From: an uncultured Pseudomonadales bacterium
Lineage (GTDB): Bacteria; Pseudomonadota; Gammaproteobacteria; Pseudomonadales; Pseudohongiellaceae
Reading direction: 5' to 3'
Assembly: GCA_943789485.1 (NCBI GenBank)
Contig: CALSUH010000007.1
Span: 186,001 to 250,000, forward strand
DNA: 64,000 bases
Shown here in pieces: positions 34,790 to 42,636 of the stretch. The stretch's first letter is position 1, and every line of letters begins with the position of its first letter. The translations under genes and the position numbers were made by a program. Below the pieces are notes generated by a model, which saw only the letters and a program-made list of their open reading frames with translations, was not told the origin of the DNA and ran no database searches.

Positions 34790-36157
34790 CTAGATAGTTT
34801 CATCCAGACTTGTCTTATAGGTTTCGGTCAGCATCAGCACAGAGATCAGAGAGAGAGCTGATGCTATGGCGATGTAAACGGACACCCAAAATATCGAATA
34901 TTCTGTCCATAAAATAGTTGCTATGGTCGGAGCGAATGCGCCACCTAGGATCGCTCCCGTTTGGTAGCCCAGAGATGCTCCTGAGTAACGAACTTCTGTA
35001 CTAAATAACTCGGTAAAAAAAGCTGCCTGAGGACCATACATCATTCCAAGAAACATCAATCCGCCACTAAGACCCAGCACGATAAGCCAGAAGTTCCCTG
35101 TATCGATTAGCGGGAACAAGGCAAATGCCCAAACTCCAGTGAGAATGGCTCCCAGCATAAAAATTCCCCGCCTACCGTGTTTATCGGAATAAGAGGCAGC
35201 CACGAACTGTGCGGGTACCTGTAAAACCGAAGCAAGCAACACCGCAAAGAGCATCTGGTCCCTCGTCATTCCAGCACCGTCCGCATCTGTTCCGTAAGCA
35301 AGCACAAAACCAATCAATATATAGAATGAGACTTGGATTGAGAGGAACGCGCCTGCGGCTAAGGCAATTCGCTTGGGATACTTCGCTATAGCTTCCAACA
35401 CAGGTGAACGCCTTACGACGATTGCTTCTGGCTGTTCAGCCTGCTTCTTCTTTTGCAATTCCTGCAGCTCTTTAAAGGCATCAGTTTCTTCCATATGCAG
35501 CTGCACATACATACTGATTCCGATTAATACGACGCTCGATATAAAGGGGATGCGCCAGCCCCAATTCATAAACGCATCCTCCGATACAGAATAGCTAATC
35601 ATCATGAATGCCACGTTGGCAAGGATAACTCCAACTGGAGCACCGGCCTGGGCGTAGGCGCCATAGTAGCCGCGCTTGTCAGCTGGCGCGCTCTCGGTGA
35701 CCAGCAGCATCGCTCCGCCCCATTGACCGCCTATCGCTAAGCCCTGAGTAAAACGCAGAAGGCTAAGCAATATAGGCGCGGCAATGCCGATAGTGGCAAA
35801 AGTAGGTAGTAGCCCGATCAGCGTGGATGCGATGCCCATCATCATCAATGCAATAACCAGCGTTCGTTTGCGTCCAACGCGGTCACCGAAATGACCAAAT
35901 AAAATACCACCTAAAGGCCTAGCGATAAAACCGAAGGCGAACGTTCCAAAGGAAAGTATAAGACCCATTGTTGGCGTGCTATCGGGGAAAAATGCAGAAG
36001 GAAAAACAAGGGCTGCAGCCGTGGCATAGAGAAAGAAGTCGTACCACTCGATACTGGTGCCGGCTAAGGCAGTCAGTGCGACTTTACGCATGTTCGCTTC
36101 AACATGCGCTGACTCTTCAGAACTTACATCGGTTGAGGTGCCTGAATCAGCAACCAT
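34790..36157 (-). CDS. MFS transporter, metabolite:H+ symporter (MHS) family
   Basis: This 455-residue protein has 12 hydrophobic segments and the MHS opening motif GTSIEWYDFFLYATAAALVF, with GHFGDRVGRKRTL between helices 2 and 3 and ASYSDKHGRRGIF in the second half. MHS carriers (ShiA, ProP, KgtP relatives) import organic acids, betaines or shikimate with protons. Nothing in the neighbourhood identifies the substrate. The long charged loop with EELQKKKQAEQPE is typical of the central cytoplasmic loop. Confidence 0.9.
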   Translation of the reverse strand: MVADSGTSTDVSSEESAHVEANMRKVALTALAGTSIEWYDFFLYATAAALVFPSAFFPDSTPTMGLILSFGTFAFGFIARPLGGILFGHFGDRVGRKRTLVIALMMMGIASTLIGLLPTFATIGIAAPILLSLLRFTQGLAIGGQWGGAMLLVTESAPADKRGYYGAYAQAGAPVGVILANVAFMMISYSVSEDAFMNWGWRIPFISSVVLIGISMYVQLHMEETDAFKELQELQKKKQAEQPEAIVVRRSPVLEAIAKYPKRIALAAGAFLSIQVSFYILIGFVLAYGTDADGAGMTRDQMLFAVLLASVLQVPAQFVAASYSDKHGRRGIFMLGAILTGVWAFALFPLIDTGNFWLIVLGLSGGLMFLGMMYGPQAAFFTELFSTEVRYSGASLGYQTGAILGGAFAPTIATILWTEYSIFWVSVYIAIASALSLISVLMLTETYKTSLDETI

Positions 36158-36273
36158 GGTGCCTCCAGTTTTGTCTAATTATTAGTAGTGGTTTGCGATT
36201 AAACCTGTTCAACAGCATAACAGGAAATCCCGCAGAGCCGCATTAAAATGCGTCGAAAGCCCACTAATCCAGT

Positions 36274-36723
36274 ATGATTAGCAAGATGTATTACGAACTA
36301 GTCAGACTATTGCACTTCGCAGCGATCTTCACGTTCGCCGGTGCCTTAGTCATAGAAAATATGGCCATCAAGCCACAGATCACAGGGGAGGATGCTCGTA
36401 ACTTAGCGAAGGTGGATGCTGTTTGCGCAGTGAGCGCTCTCTTCGTTTTACTCTTCGGCCTCGCTCTATGGCTATGGGTGGGAAAACCTAGCGAATTCTA
36501 CTCTAGCAATCCCCTATTTCATGCCAAGCTTGGTCTGTTTACCCTGATGTTTTTGTGCGCTATCACTCCCACGGCCTTTTATAAAAAACACAGCAAGTCC
36601 GAGGAAGAAGTCATCGAAGTACCTCCGCTGCTGAGGCTTTTATTGAGGTTTCAGCTAGTACTACTCGTGTTAATCCCTGTGCTGGCCCTGCTGATGGCAA
36701 GAGGCATCGGGATCAGTTCCTAA
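36274..36723 (+). CDS. DUF2214 small inner-membrane protein
   Basis: The 149-residue product has four transmembrane segments and the family opening YYELVRLLHFAAIFTFAGAL followed by LFGLALWLWVGKPSEFY and FHAKLGLFTLMF. DUF2214 members are short membrane proteins of unknown function with conserved His residues that could bind haem or metal (as in the CopD-like superfamily). An internal ATG at 36286 (MYYEL) is an alternative start. It is convergent with the P1 peptidase gene, separated by 14 nt. Confidence 0.8.
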   Translation: MISKMYYELVRLLHFAAIFTFAGALVIENMAIKPQITGEDARNLAKVDAVCAVSALFVLLFGLALWLWVGKPSEFYSSNPLFHAKLGLFTLMFLCAITPTAFYKKHSKSEEEVIEVPPLLRLLLRFQLVLLVLIPVLALLMARGIGISS

Positions 36724-36737
36724 CACACTGTTAAAAA

Positions 36738-37919
36738 CTATTTTCCTATCGTTTGATCCCAATTCAACGACTGATATTTTTCCAGAACCCGCATCAAATC
36801 TTCTAATGGAATTGCACGCAGTTCTCCACGCGAACTGCTTATAGTCGCTGCCTTGAAGATAGCATTGTAGATCGCCTCCTCGGTAGCCTCTGCTGTTGCT
36901 GCAAACAGCGGTGTCATCGATTCGTTTACTAACACCTCAAGCAGAACTGGCACTTCGCTAACGCGGGGCTTACGTACATTCGGATTAGTTGAGAACGCAA
37001 TGACATAGTCACCCGAACCATTACTGGCAAAGGAGCCTGTGCGCGCCAACCCCATCATGGCGCGCCTCGCTACTCGATCAAGATTGCGTGCAGTGAGCGG
37101 CGCGTCTGTGGCAACAACCATCATGATCGAACCGTCCTCTTTATCTGTGTCTGCAATTGGCTCTAAGAAATCGCGATAGGCGTAGCTACCCAATTCCCGC
37201 CCTACCGGTGCGCCATTAATTGACAACGCACCGCCGTAATTTGTCTGCACCAATACGCCGACGGTGTAGCCACCTAATTCCGCAGGGAGCACCCTTGAGC
37301 TAGTACCGATACCACCCTTCCAGCCAAAGGCTTGCGTACCCGTGCCTGCGCCGACACTGCCCTCTTGAACAGGACCTGCGCTTGCACTATTCAACGCGGC
37401 GTAGACTTCCTCTTTTTGAATTGGGTCTGCCCACATATTATTCACGCGAGCATCGTTAGTTTCTCCTACTATAGGATTTAGCGTGTGTTCACCCATTCCG
37501 GGTTGCTCGTACATCCATTGTTTAAGCGCATTCGCCGCACTCCATACACACAGCGTGCAGGTCAAAAGAATCGGCGTTTCAATTTCACCAAACTCGCGTA
37601 CCTGAGTCTCACCGACCATTTTCCCATAACCGTTGCCCGTATAAATCCATGCTGGAATGGGATGGGTATAGAGGTTTCCTGGCGCAGGAATGATTGCCGT
37701 TACGCCGGTGCGAATATCATCACCTTCAATAACAGTTGTATGCCCCACTCTCACACCGTCAACATCAGTGATCGCGTTTAATTCTCCGGGCTGGAATACA
37801 CCCACCACTACACCCGCCTCACGGGCCCGCGGTCTCGAATCGGACTGAGCTAACGCAAATGGAGTTACACAAAGTAGGGTTAGCACTGCTAGATTTCGAA
37901 CCATTAATTTACTTTGCAT
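36738..37919 (-). CDS. Exported P1-family aminopeptidase (DmpA-like)
   Basis: This 393-residue protein has a signal peptide ending TPFALAQS. It shows the P1/DmpA pattern: ITDVDGVRVGHTTV and GVTAIIPAPGN near the N-terminus, then GAGTGTQAFGWKGGIGTSSR. DmpA-type enzymes are N-terminal nucleophile hydrolases that cut themselves in front of a Ser within the GTSS region to form alpha and beta subunits, and release N-terminal D- or L-amino acids from peptides. The signal peptide places it in the periplasm. It is a single gene. Confidence 0.88.
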   Translation of the reverse strand: MQSKLMVRNLAVLTLLCVTPFALAQSDSRPRAREAGVVVGVFQPGELNAITDVDGVRVGHTTVIEGDDIRTGVTAIIPAPGNLYTHPIPAWIYTGNGYGKMVGETQVREFGEIETPILLTCTLCVWSAANALKQWMYEQPGMGEHTLNPIVGETNDARVNNMWADPIQKEEVYAALNSASAGPVQEGSVGAGTGTQAFGWKGGIGTSSRVLPAELGGYTVGVLVQTNYGGALSINGAPVGRELGSYAYRDFLEPIADTDKEDGSIMMVVATDAPLTARNLDRVARRAMMGLARTGSFASNGSGDYVIAFSTNPNVRKPRVSEVPVLLEVLVNESMTPLFAATAEATEEAIYNAIFKAATISSSRGELRAIPLEDLMRVLEKYQSLNWDQTIGK

Positions 37920-38122
37920 TTCGCGCCCTCATTAATCGTTTTTCTAGAAATGGGATCAGGTCTTCATCCTGAGTCGATTTTCAGTATAGCACTGCGATAA
38001 ATCACTGCGGATCGGATAAGACCCGCGGGGCCTGATTGGCCTGAAAAAAAGTGAGGCGTTCGCTCAATCTGTTATTCTCTGGGTTTCCATCACTTCACAG
38101 ACAAAGACTCTAGGACCCTAAA

Positions 38123-38911
38123 ATGAAGAGAAAGTATGCCCCTCTTTCATTGAACTCATCGCTCAGTTATTCCGTCGTCTTCGCATCGATGCTGTTTGCA
38201 TCGGCTTGCCTAGGTCAGGGTCTGGATACACGAGCACTCGAAGTGGCCTTATCCGGGCCCGATAGAGAGGTTACCGACTTTGTGCGGGACAGCGCTCGAA
38301 AGCCGGTTCAGGTTCTTGAATTTCTTGGCATCCAGACAGGCATGACGGTATTGGACCTGTATGCCGCTGGAGGCTACTACACCTTCATTCTTTCCAAAGC
38401 CGTAGGTGAAAAGGGCACTGTGTATGCGCAGAACACAGAACGCGGTTTACGCTTCGTGGAAGATCGCCAAAATATTTCTCAGGGCGAGGCGCTTAATGCC
38501 AAGATAGAACGAGGCAATCTAGCCAATGTTGTCCAAATCGTAAGGCCACTCAAGGAAATCGGCTTGGCAGATAACTCCGTGGACCTGATTATCGTAGCGC
38601 AGACATTGCATGACTATTACAATCCCAACCCCGAACGCGCAATTCAAATGCTTCAACAACTTAGGCTCTTGCTGAAACCTGGAGGCGTACTTGGTATTAC
38701 CGACCATGTAGGTGTAGCCGGCGCAGACAATACAGACCTGCACCGAATGGAGATTCAACAGGCGGTGGAACTCGCTGGGCAGGCTGGCTTTGAGGTGGAA
38801 ACCAGCGAAGCATTGCGAGTCTCCACGGACGACCATAGCCGCAGCATCTTCGACCCACGGCTCAATCGCAGCACCGATCGCTTCCTATTGAAGCTTACCA
38901 AGCCTCTGTAA
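38123..38911 (+). CDS. Exported class I SAM-dependent methyltransferase-like protein
   Basis: The 262-residue product begins with a signal-like segment (VVFASMLFASACLGQG), possibly a lipobox at SAC. A Rossmann methyltransferase follows: GMTVLDLYAAGGYYTFILSKAV (motif I), SVDLIIVAQTLHDYY and LLKPGGVLGITDH. This is a common family in marine and soil proteobacteria (often annotated as methyltransferase). Export is odd because SAM is not known in the periplasm, so it may have lost catalysis or bind another ligand. No partner gene is evident. Confidence 0.75.
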   Translation: MKRKYAPLSLNSSLSYSVVFASMLFASACLGQGLDTRALEVALSGPDREVTDFVRDSARKPVQVLEFLGIQTGMTVLDLYAAGGYYTFILSKAVGEKGTVYAQNTERGLRFVEDRQNISQGEALNAKIERGNLANVVQIVRPLKEIGLADNSVDLIIVAQTLHDYYNPNPERAIQMLQQLRLLLKPGGVLGITDHVGVAGADNTDLHRMEIQQAVELAGQAGFEVETSEALRVSTDDHSRSIFDPRLNRSTDRFLLKLTKPL

Positions 38912-39062
38912 ATACCTTCATCGAGCACTGACTTTAAAAGGGAGCACAAATGCCATGAATCGCATGGAGTTGACTGCGCATTTTTGGTAACCTCAGCGTC
39001 GCATAAGCAAACTATTTGCCACAGCCTCCCCTCTAATAAAGACCGACTAGAGAGCTATAAAA

Positions 39063-40112
39063 ATGAAAACAACATGCAATTCGACTTCTCTGTTTAGCCC
39101 GGCCAAATTGCCACTAACACTGTTGCTGGCCTGCTCTGCTATTTCTTTATTCTTACTACTCCCACTTAACGCCAGCGCTCAAGACCCCGACTATGTGGTA
39201 GCCAAAACGGTAGATGGGGCCCCCGACCTGCAAGGCATGTGGACTAGTAACACCATAACCCCTTTCTCTCGCCCAGAAGAATTTGGCGACAAGCTGGTAC
39301 TGAACCGCGAAGAAGCTATGCAGCTGGAACAGGCCGTGGCCGACTACACCACAGAGCAGGACCAGCCTAGCGATCCAGATCGCATACCTCCTGTGAAGGA
39401 TCGCATCGAGCTCACCGATAGCTACAACAATTTCTGGTTTGACGACGGTACACAAGTTGCACGCTATAACGGCGAATTTCGCAGCTCCTTGCTAATAGAC
39501 CCACCGAATGGTCGTATGCCTGCGTATACACAGCAGGCGCAAGAACGCTTGCGCGTTGCTGCTGAACTACGAGCCTCGCGCGGCGCCTTTGCAGGGCCCG
39601 AGAGTCGTCCCCTAGCCGAGCGCTGCCTGATGTCATTTGGCTCGAGTAGTGGGCCTCCCATGCTGCCTATTCTGTATAACAATCACTATCAGATCGTACA
39701 GTCACCAGGTTATGTGATGATTCTGGTGGAGATGGTTCATGACGCACGCATTATTCGTATCGATGCCGACCCGCTGCCAGATGCATTTCGCCCTTGGATG
39801 GGAGACTCAATTGCTCATTGGGAAGGCGATACGCTTGTCGTCGAAACGAGCAGATTAAACCCTAGCCAAAAATTTCGAAACGCGACAGAAAGTTTTCGCA
39901 TCACCGAACGCTTCACACGTGTGTCTGATAAGGTAATGAACTACAGTTTCACCGCAGAAGATCCAGACACCTTCGTCCAGTCTTTCTCGGCCGAGATGCC
40001 AATGAACCTGACCGACGATATCCTCTATGAGTATGCCTGCCATGAAGGTAACTATTCACTTCCGGGAGTGCTTGCCGGAGCACGACTAGACGACGCCGAA
40101 CAATCCGATTAA
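39063..40112 (+). CDS. Exported protein of unknown function upstream of the second sulfite oxidase
   Basis: The 349-residue protein has a long signal peptide ending LNASAQD. The mature part starts VVAKTVDGAPDLQGMWTSN, a motif common to a large family of uncharacterised exported proteins, and includes NYNNFWFDDG-like DSYNNFWFDDGTQ and GDSIAHWEGDTLVVETSRL. Beta-strand-rich sequence suggests a lipocalin-like or propeller-like fold, which is unproven. It ends 29 nt before the SorA-like gene on the same strand, so it is likely part of that operon. Confidence 0.65.
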   Translation: MKTTCNSTSLFSPAKLPLTLLLACSAISLFLLLPLNASAQDPDYVVAKTVDGAPDLQGMWTSNTITPFSRPEEFGDKLVLNREEAMQLEQAVADYTTEQDQPSDPDRIPPVKDRIELTDSYNNFWFDDGTQVARYNGEFRSSLLIDPPNGRMPAYTQQAQERLRVAAELRASRGAFAGPESRPLAERCLMSFGSSSGPPMLPILYNNHYQIVQSPGYVMILVEMVHDARIIRIDADPLPDAFRPWMGDSIAHWEGDTLVVETSRLNPSQKFRNATESFRITERFTRVSDKVMNYSFTAEDPDTFVQSFSAEMPMNLTDDILYEYACHEGNYSLPGVLAGARLDDAEQSD

Positions 40113-40141
40113 ATGCTGACGAACAACAGAAGAGATTTCTT

Positions 40142-41455
40142 ATGAGCAAAAAGCAAAAACAGGGTATACATGCACTCACTAGCAAGGACCCAATCGCGGC
40201 GGATCGATTTATATGGGGCCGCGAAAGCGACCCATTAACGCGTCGTGGCTTCCTAAAGAAAAGCGGTCTGGTTGCTATGACTACTGCGCTGGGCATGACC
40301 ATACCGTTCTCGCGCTTCATGCCTGCGGGCCTTATTCCTGCAGCCTTTGCAGCTGAAAGCTCGCCGCTGCAGATACCCGGCAAAGACGGCCTCATCGTGC
40401 TCAACGATCGGCCCATCAACGCAGAGACTCCTGCACATTTACTCGATGACGATATTACGCCGAACAATCGCATGTTCGTTCGCAACAACGGTGTAGCGCC
40501 GCAGGCAATTGATCCCGCTACTTGGCAACTAGAAATTGGCGGCGAATCTGCTGAGCGCGCCGTGACTTTCACCATCGCCGAGCTTAAAGAACGCTTTGAA
40601 ACAGTCACATTGCAGCTGCAGCTAGAATGTGGCGGTAACGGGCGCGCCGAATTTGTGCCAGGCGCGAGCGGTAATCAATGGACTACCGGCGCCATCGGCT
40701 GTCCTACCTTCACAGGCGTGAGACTACGCGATGTGCTTAACTATTGCGGCGTACTCTCCGATGCAAAATACATTGGCTACTACGGGGCCGACACTCATCT
40801 TAGCGGCGACCCAGACCGCGACCCGATATCTCGCGGCGTACCCATCGCTAAAGCGCTAGAGCGAGAATCACTCATAGCCTGGTCAATGAATGGCGAGGAC
40901 TTACCTTTGCAGAATGGCTATCCTCTGCGCCTCGTTTGCGCTGGCTGGCCGGCTTCTGTTTCAGGGAAGTGGTTAAACCGAATCGATATTCGCGATCAGG
41001 TCCACGATGGCGAAAAAATGTCTCCACCTTCTTATTCAGTCCCCGCCGCACCGGTCGCACCAGGTACACGTGTGCCGAATGAAGACATGCGCGTCATCGA
41101 ATCGATGCCGGTTAAGTCACTCATTACGTTTCCGGAGTCGGGCATTACTCACGATATAAGGGATCGAATGACTGTGCGCGGTCACGCCTGGGCGGGCGAC
41201 GATCAGGTAGTCGGCGTCTTTATCTCTATTGACTTCGGCGCCACATGGCTACCGTCTGCACTAGCAGGCCCTGCCAATAGATTGGCGTGGCAGAACTGGG
41301 AGACTTGGGCGCAATTTCCTGAGCCTGGTTACTTTGAGGTGTGGGCTAGAGCGATGGATGTTCAGGGCCGCTCACAGCCCATGGTAGTACCAGGCTGGAA
41401 TCCTCGCGGCTATTTGAATAATGCCTGTCATAGGGTGGCCGTACAGGTCGTGTAA
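40142..41455 (+). CDS. SorA-like sulfite oxidase, molybdenum cofactor subunit
   Basis: The 437-residue protein has a Tat leader after a ~35-residue extension (PLTRRGFLKKSGLVAMTTAL). The sulfite oxidase fold is shown by TPNNRMFVRNNG, LQLQLECGGNGRAEF with the Mo-binding Cys, WTTGAIGCPTFTGVRLRDVL, YPLRLVCAGWPASVSGKWL and a C-terminal Mo-co dimerisation domain (QVVGVFISIDFGATW). It differs clearly from the SoxC-like enzyme at 20.5 kb. A cytochrome gene follows by 38 nt, as in sorAB pairs that oxidise sulfite and pass electrons to cytochrome c. Confidence 0.88.
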   Translation: MSKKQKQGIHALTSKDPIAADRFIWGRESDPLTRRGFLKKSGLVAMTTALGMTIPFSRFMPAGLIPAAFAAESSPLQIPGKDGLIVLNDRPINAETPAHLLDDDITPNNRMFVRNNGVAPQAIDPATWQLEIGGESAERAVTFTIAELKERFETVTLQLQLECGGNGRAEFVPGASGNQWTTGAIGCPTFTGVRLRDVLNYCGVLSDAKYIGYYGADTHLSGDPDRDPISRGVPIAKALERESLIAWSMNGEDLPLQNGYPLRLVCAGWPASVSGKWLNRIDIRDQVHDGEKMSPPSYSVPAAPVAPGTRVPNEDMRVIESMPVKSLITFPESGITHDIRDRMTVRGHAWAGDDQVVGVFISIDFGATWLPSALAGPANRLAWQNWETWAQFPEPGYFEVWARAMDVQGRSQPMVVPGWNPRGYLNNACHRVAVQVV

Positions 41456-41493
41456 TTTAGGCCTATCGATTTGCGATATTGGAATTAGAAATC

Positions 41494-41865
41494 ATGACGA
41501 ATAGAATGAAATTAATCTGGCTGACTTTGATTACGCTGTCACTGCCGCTACTATTTACGAATGCAAGCTCGACTGCGCAGGGAAGTGTGGCTGTAGGCGA
41601 ATTGATACAAGAAGAAGGCTGGCAGCTAGTACGCGACAATTGCACTGAGTGTCACTCAAGCCAGATCATCGTTCAGAATTCAGGAAATCGAGAAGTCTGG
41701 AAAAGTCGAATCAAATGGATGCAAAGCTCACAGGGACTGGGCGAACTAGGCCCCGAGCTAGAAGGCTCAATACTCGACTACCTAACTTCAAACTATGGCC
41801 AAAAGACAGCTTCGCGTCGACAGGCGCTGCCTATACATCTCATGCCAAGCACCCCTAACTTGTAA
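41494..41865 (+). CDS. SorB-like monohaem cytochrome c
   Basis: The 123-residue product (ATG at 41494, GGAATTAGAA upstream; the frame starts at a TTG at 41479) has a signal peptide ending NASSTAQG. One haem site is RDNCTECHSSQIIVQNSG; the distal ligand is probably Met in KWMQSS. Its position directly after the SorA-like gene makes it the probable electron acceptor of that enzyme. The last ~15 residues are short and polar. Confidence 0.8.
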   Translation: MTNRMKLIWLTLITLSLPLLFTNASSTAQGSVAVGELIQEEGWQLVRDNCTECHSSQIIVQNSGNREVWKSRIKWMQSSQGLGELGPELEGSILDYLTSNYGQKTASRRQALPIHLMPSTPNL

Positions 41866-41873
41866 GCGAGACA

Positions 41874-42380
41874 ATGAGCAGCGATCAACTTTCCATGTTT
41901 GAAGACGATAGCCCCGCAGCTGAACTGCCTGGGGCGAAATTCAAAACGTTCAGTGTTTCACTGAGCAGAACTGTGGCCGCACCTGCAGAGAAAATCTTCG
42001 ATCGCTGGCTGATACCCACCTTCGTAGGTAGCTGGATGTTCGGCAATCATGTCGGTAATGAGAAAGTAGTTGATCTACAAAACGAAGTTCGCCCCGGAGG
42101 TTCCTATAGCTATCACATCACGCGCAATGGCAAGGAATTCTTACAAGATGGCGAATACCTAAAAATCGATAGGCCGAAACGACTGAGTTTTACCTGGCGC
42201 GAGGCCGCGAAGAAGTATGCTCACAAGAGCAAAATCAATTTAAGCCTTGATACTCAAGATGGGAAAACGAAACTCAGGCTATCGATGCAGATTGACCAAA
42301 TCCTAGAACTCTATGGCGACGAAATAAAGCAGCAGTGGTCGGAGCGGCTCAAAATGTTAGCAGCTCAAGTTAGTAAGTAA
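41874..42380 (+). CDS. SRPBCC / AHSA1-domain protein
   Basis: This 168-residue cytoplasmic protein has an AHSA1-like START-type fold: SVSLSRTVAAPAEKIFDRWL, WMFGNHVGNEKVVDLQNEVRPGGSY and RLSFTWREAAKKY. Such proteins bind hydrophobic ligands or act as Hsp90 co-chaperone relatives; many accompany ArsR regulators. No regulator adjoins it here. It starts 8 nt after the cytochrome stop, so it may be the last gene of the sulfite oxidase operon. A tRNA-like remnant and the palindrome follow. Confidence 0.8.
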   Translation: MSSDQLSMFEDDSPAAELPGAKFKTFSVSLSRTVAAPAEKIFDRWLIPTFVGSWMFGNHVGNEKVVDLQNEVRPGGSYSYHITRNGKEFLQDGEYLKIDRPKRLSFTWREAAKKYAHKSKINLSLDTQDGKTKLRLSMQIDQILELYGDEIKQQWSERLKMLAAQVSK

Positions 42381-42437
42381 CCCTCCTATTAGCACACTCT
42401 GTTTCTGTGCTTGTAGCCTACTGATTCAAATAAAGAA

Positions 42438-42480
42438 TCGGTCACGCAGGCGACTGAAAATCCTCGTGTCGGTGCTTCGA
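42438..42480 (+). tRNA. tRNA-Phe-like remnant (not a functional tRNA)
   Basis: Forty-three bases align without gaps to the D-loop-to-T-loop part of gammaproteobacterial tRNA-Phe, with 9 mismatches to the E. coli sequence from memory. The anticodon loop CTGAAAA (anticodon GAA) and the GTGTCGGTG...TTCGA stretch are preserved. The 5' acceptor and D-arm, the T-stem pairing and the CCA end are absent, so it cannot fold into a full tRNA. It lies just before the 76-bp palindrome and the atypical GGDEF gene and may be a leftover of an integration site. Confidence 0.55.
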
Positions 42481-42545
42481 AAGCTACGGCAACAGCGCAG
42501 ACGGCGGAACGCCGCCCGTAGGCTGAGAGTTTTGATTTAATGAAG

Positions 42546-42621
42546 TAAAGGGGACGGAGGGATTTATTTTTGATCAATCTATGCATAGATTGATCAAAAA
42601 TAAATCCCTCCGTCCCCTTTA
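42546..42621. repeat. 76-bp perfect palindrome
   Basis: Both 38-nt arms match without a single mismatch around the centre ATGCAT (42581-42586). Each arm carries GGGGACGGAGGGATTTATTT, a motif that recurs beside REP-associated (RAYT, Y1) transposases in several gammaproteobacteria as far as I recall. It lies between convergent genes, so it can also end transcription in both directions. No transposase gene is next to it. Confidence 0.9.
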
Positions 42622-42636
42622 TTTCTGTAAAAATAC

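Noticed and set aside
42389..42586. 65-codon minus-strand frame over the tRNA-like remnant and palindrome
   Set aside because: It runs through the inverted repeat arm and has no homology that I recognise.
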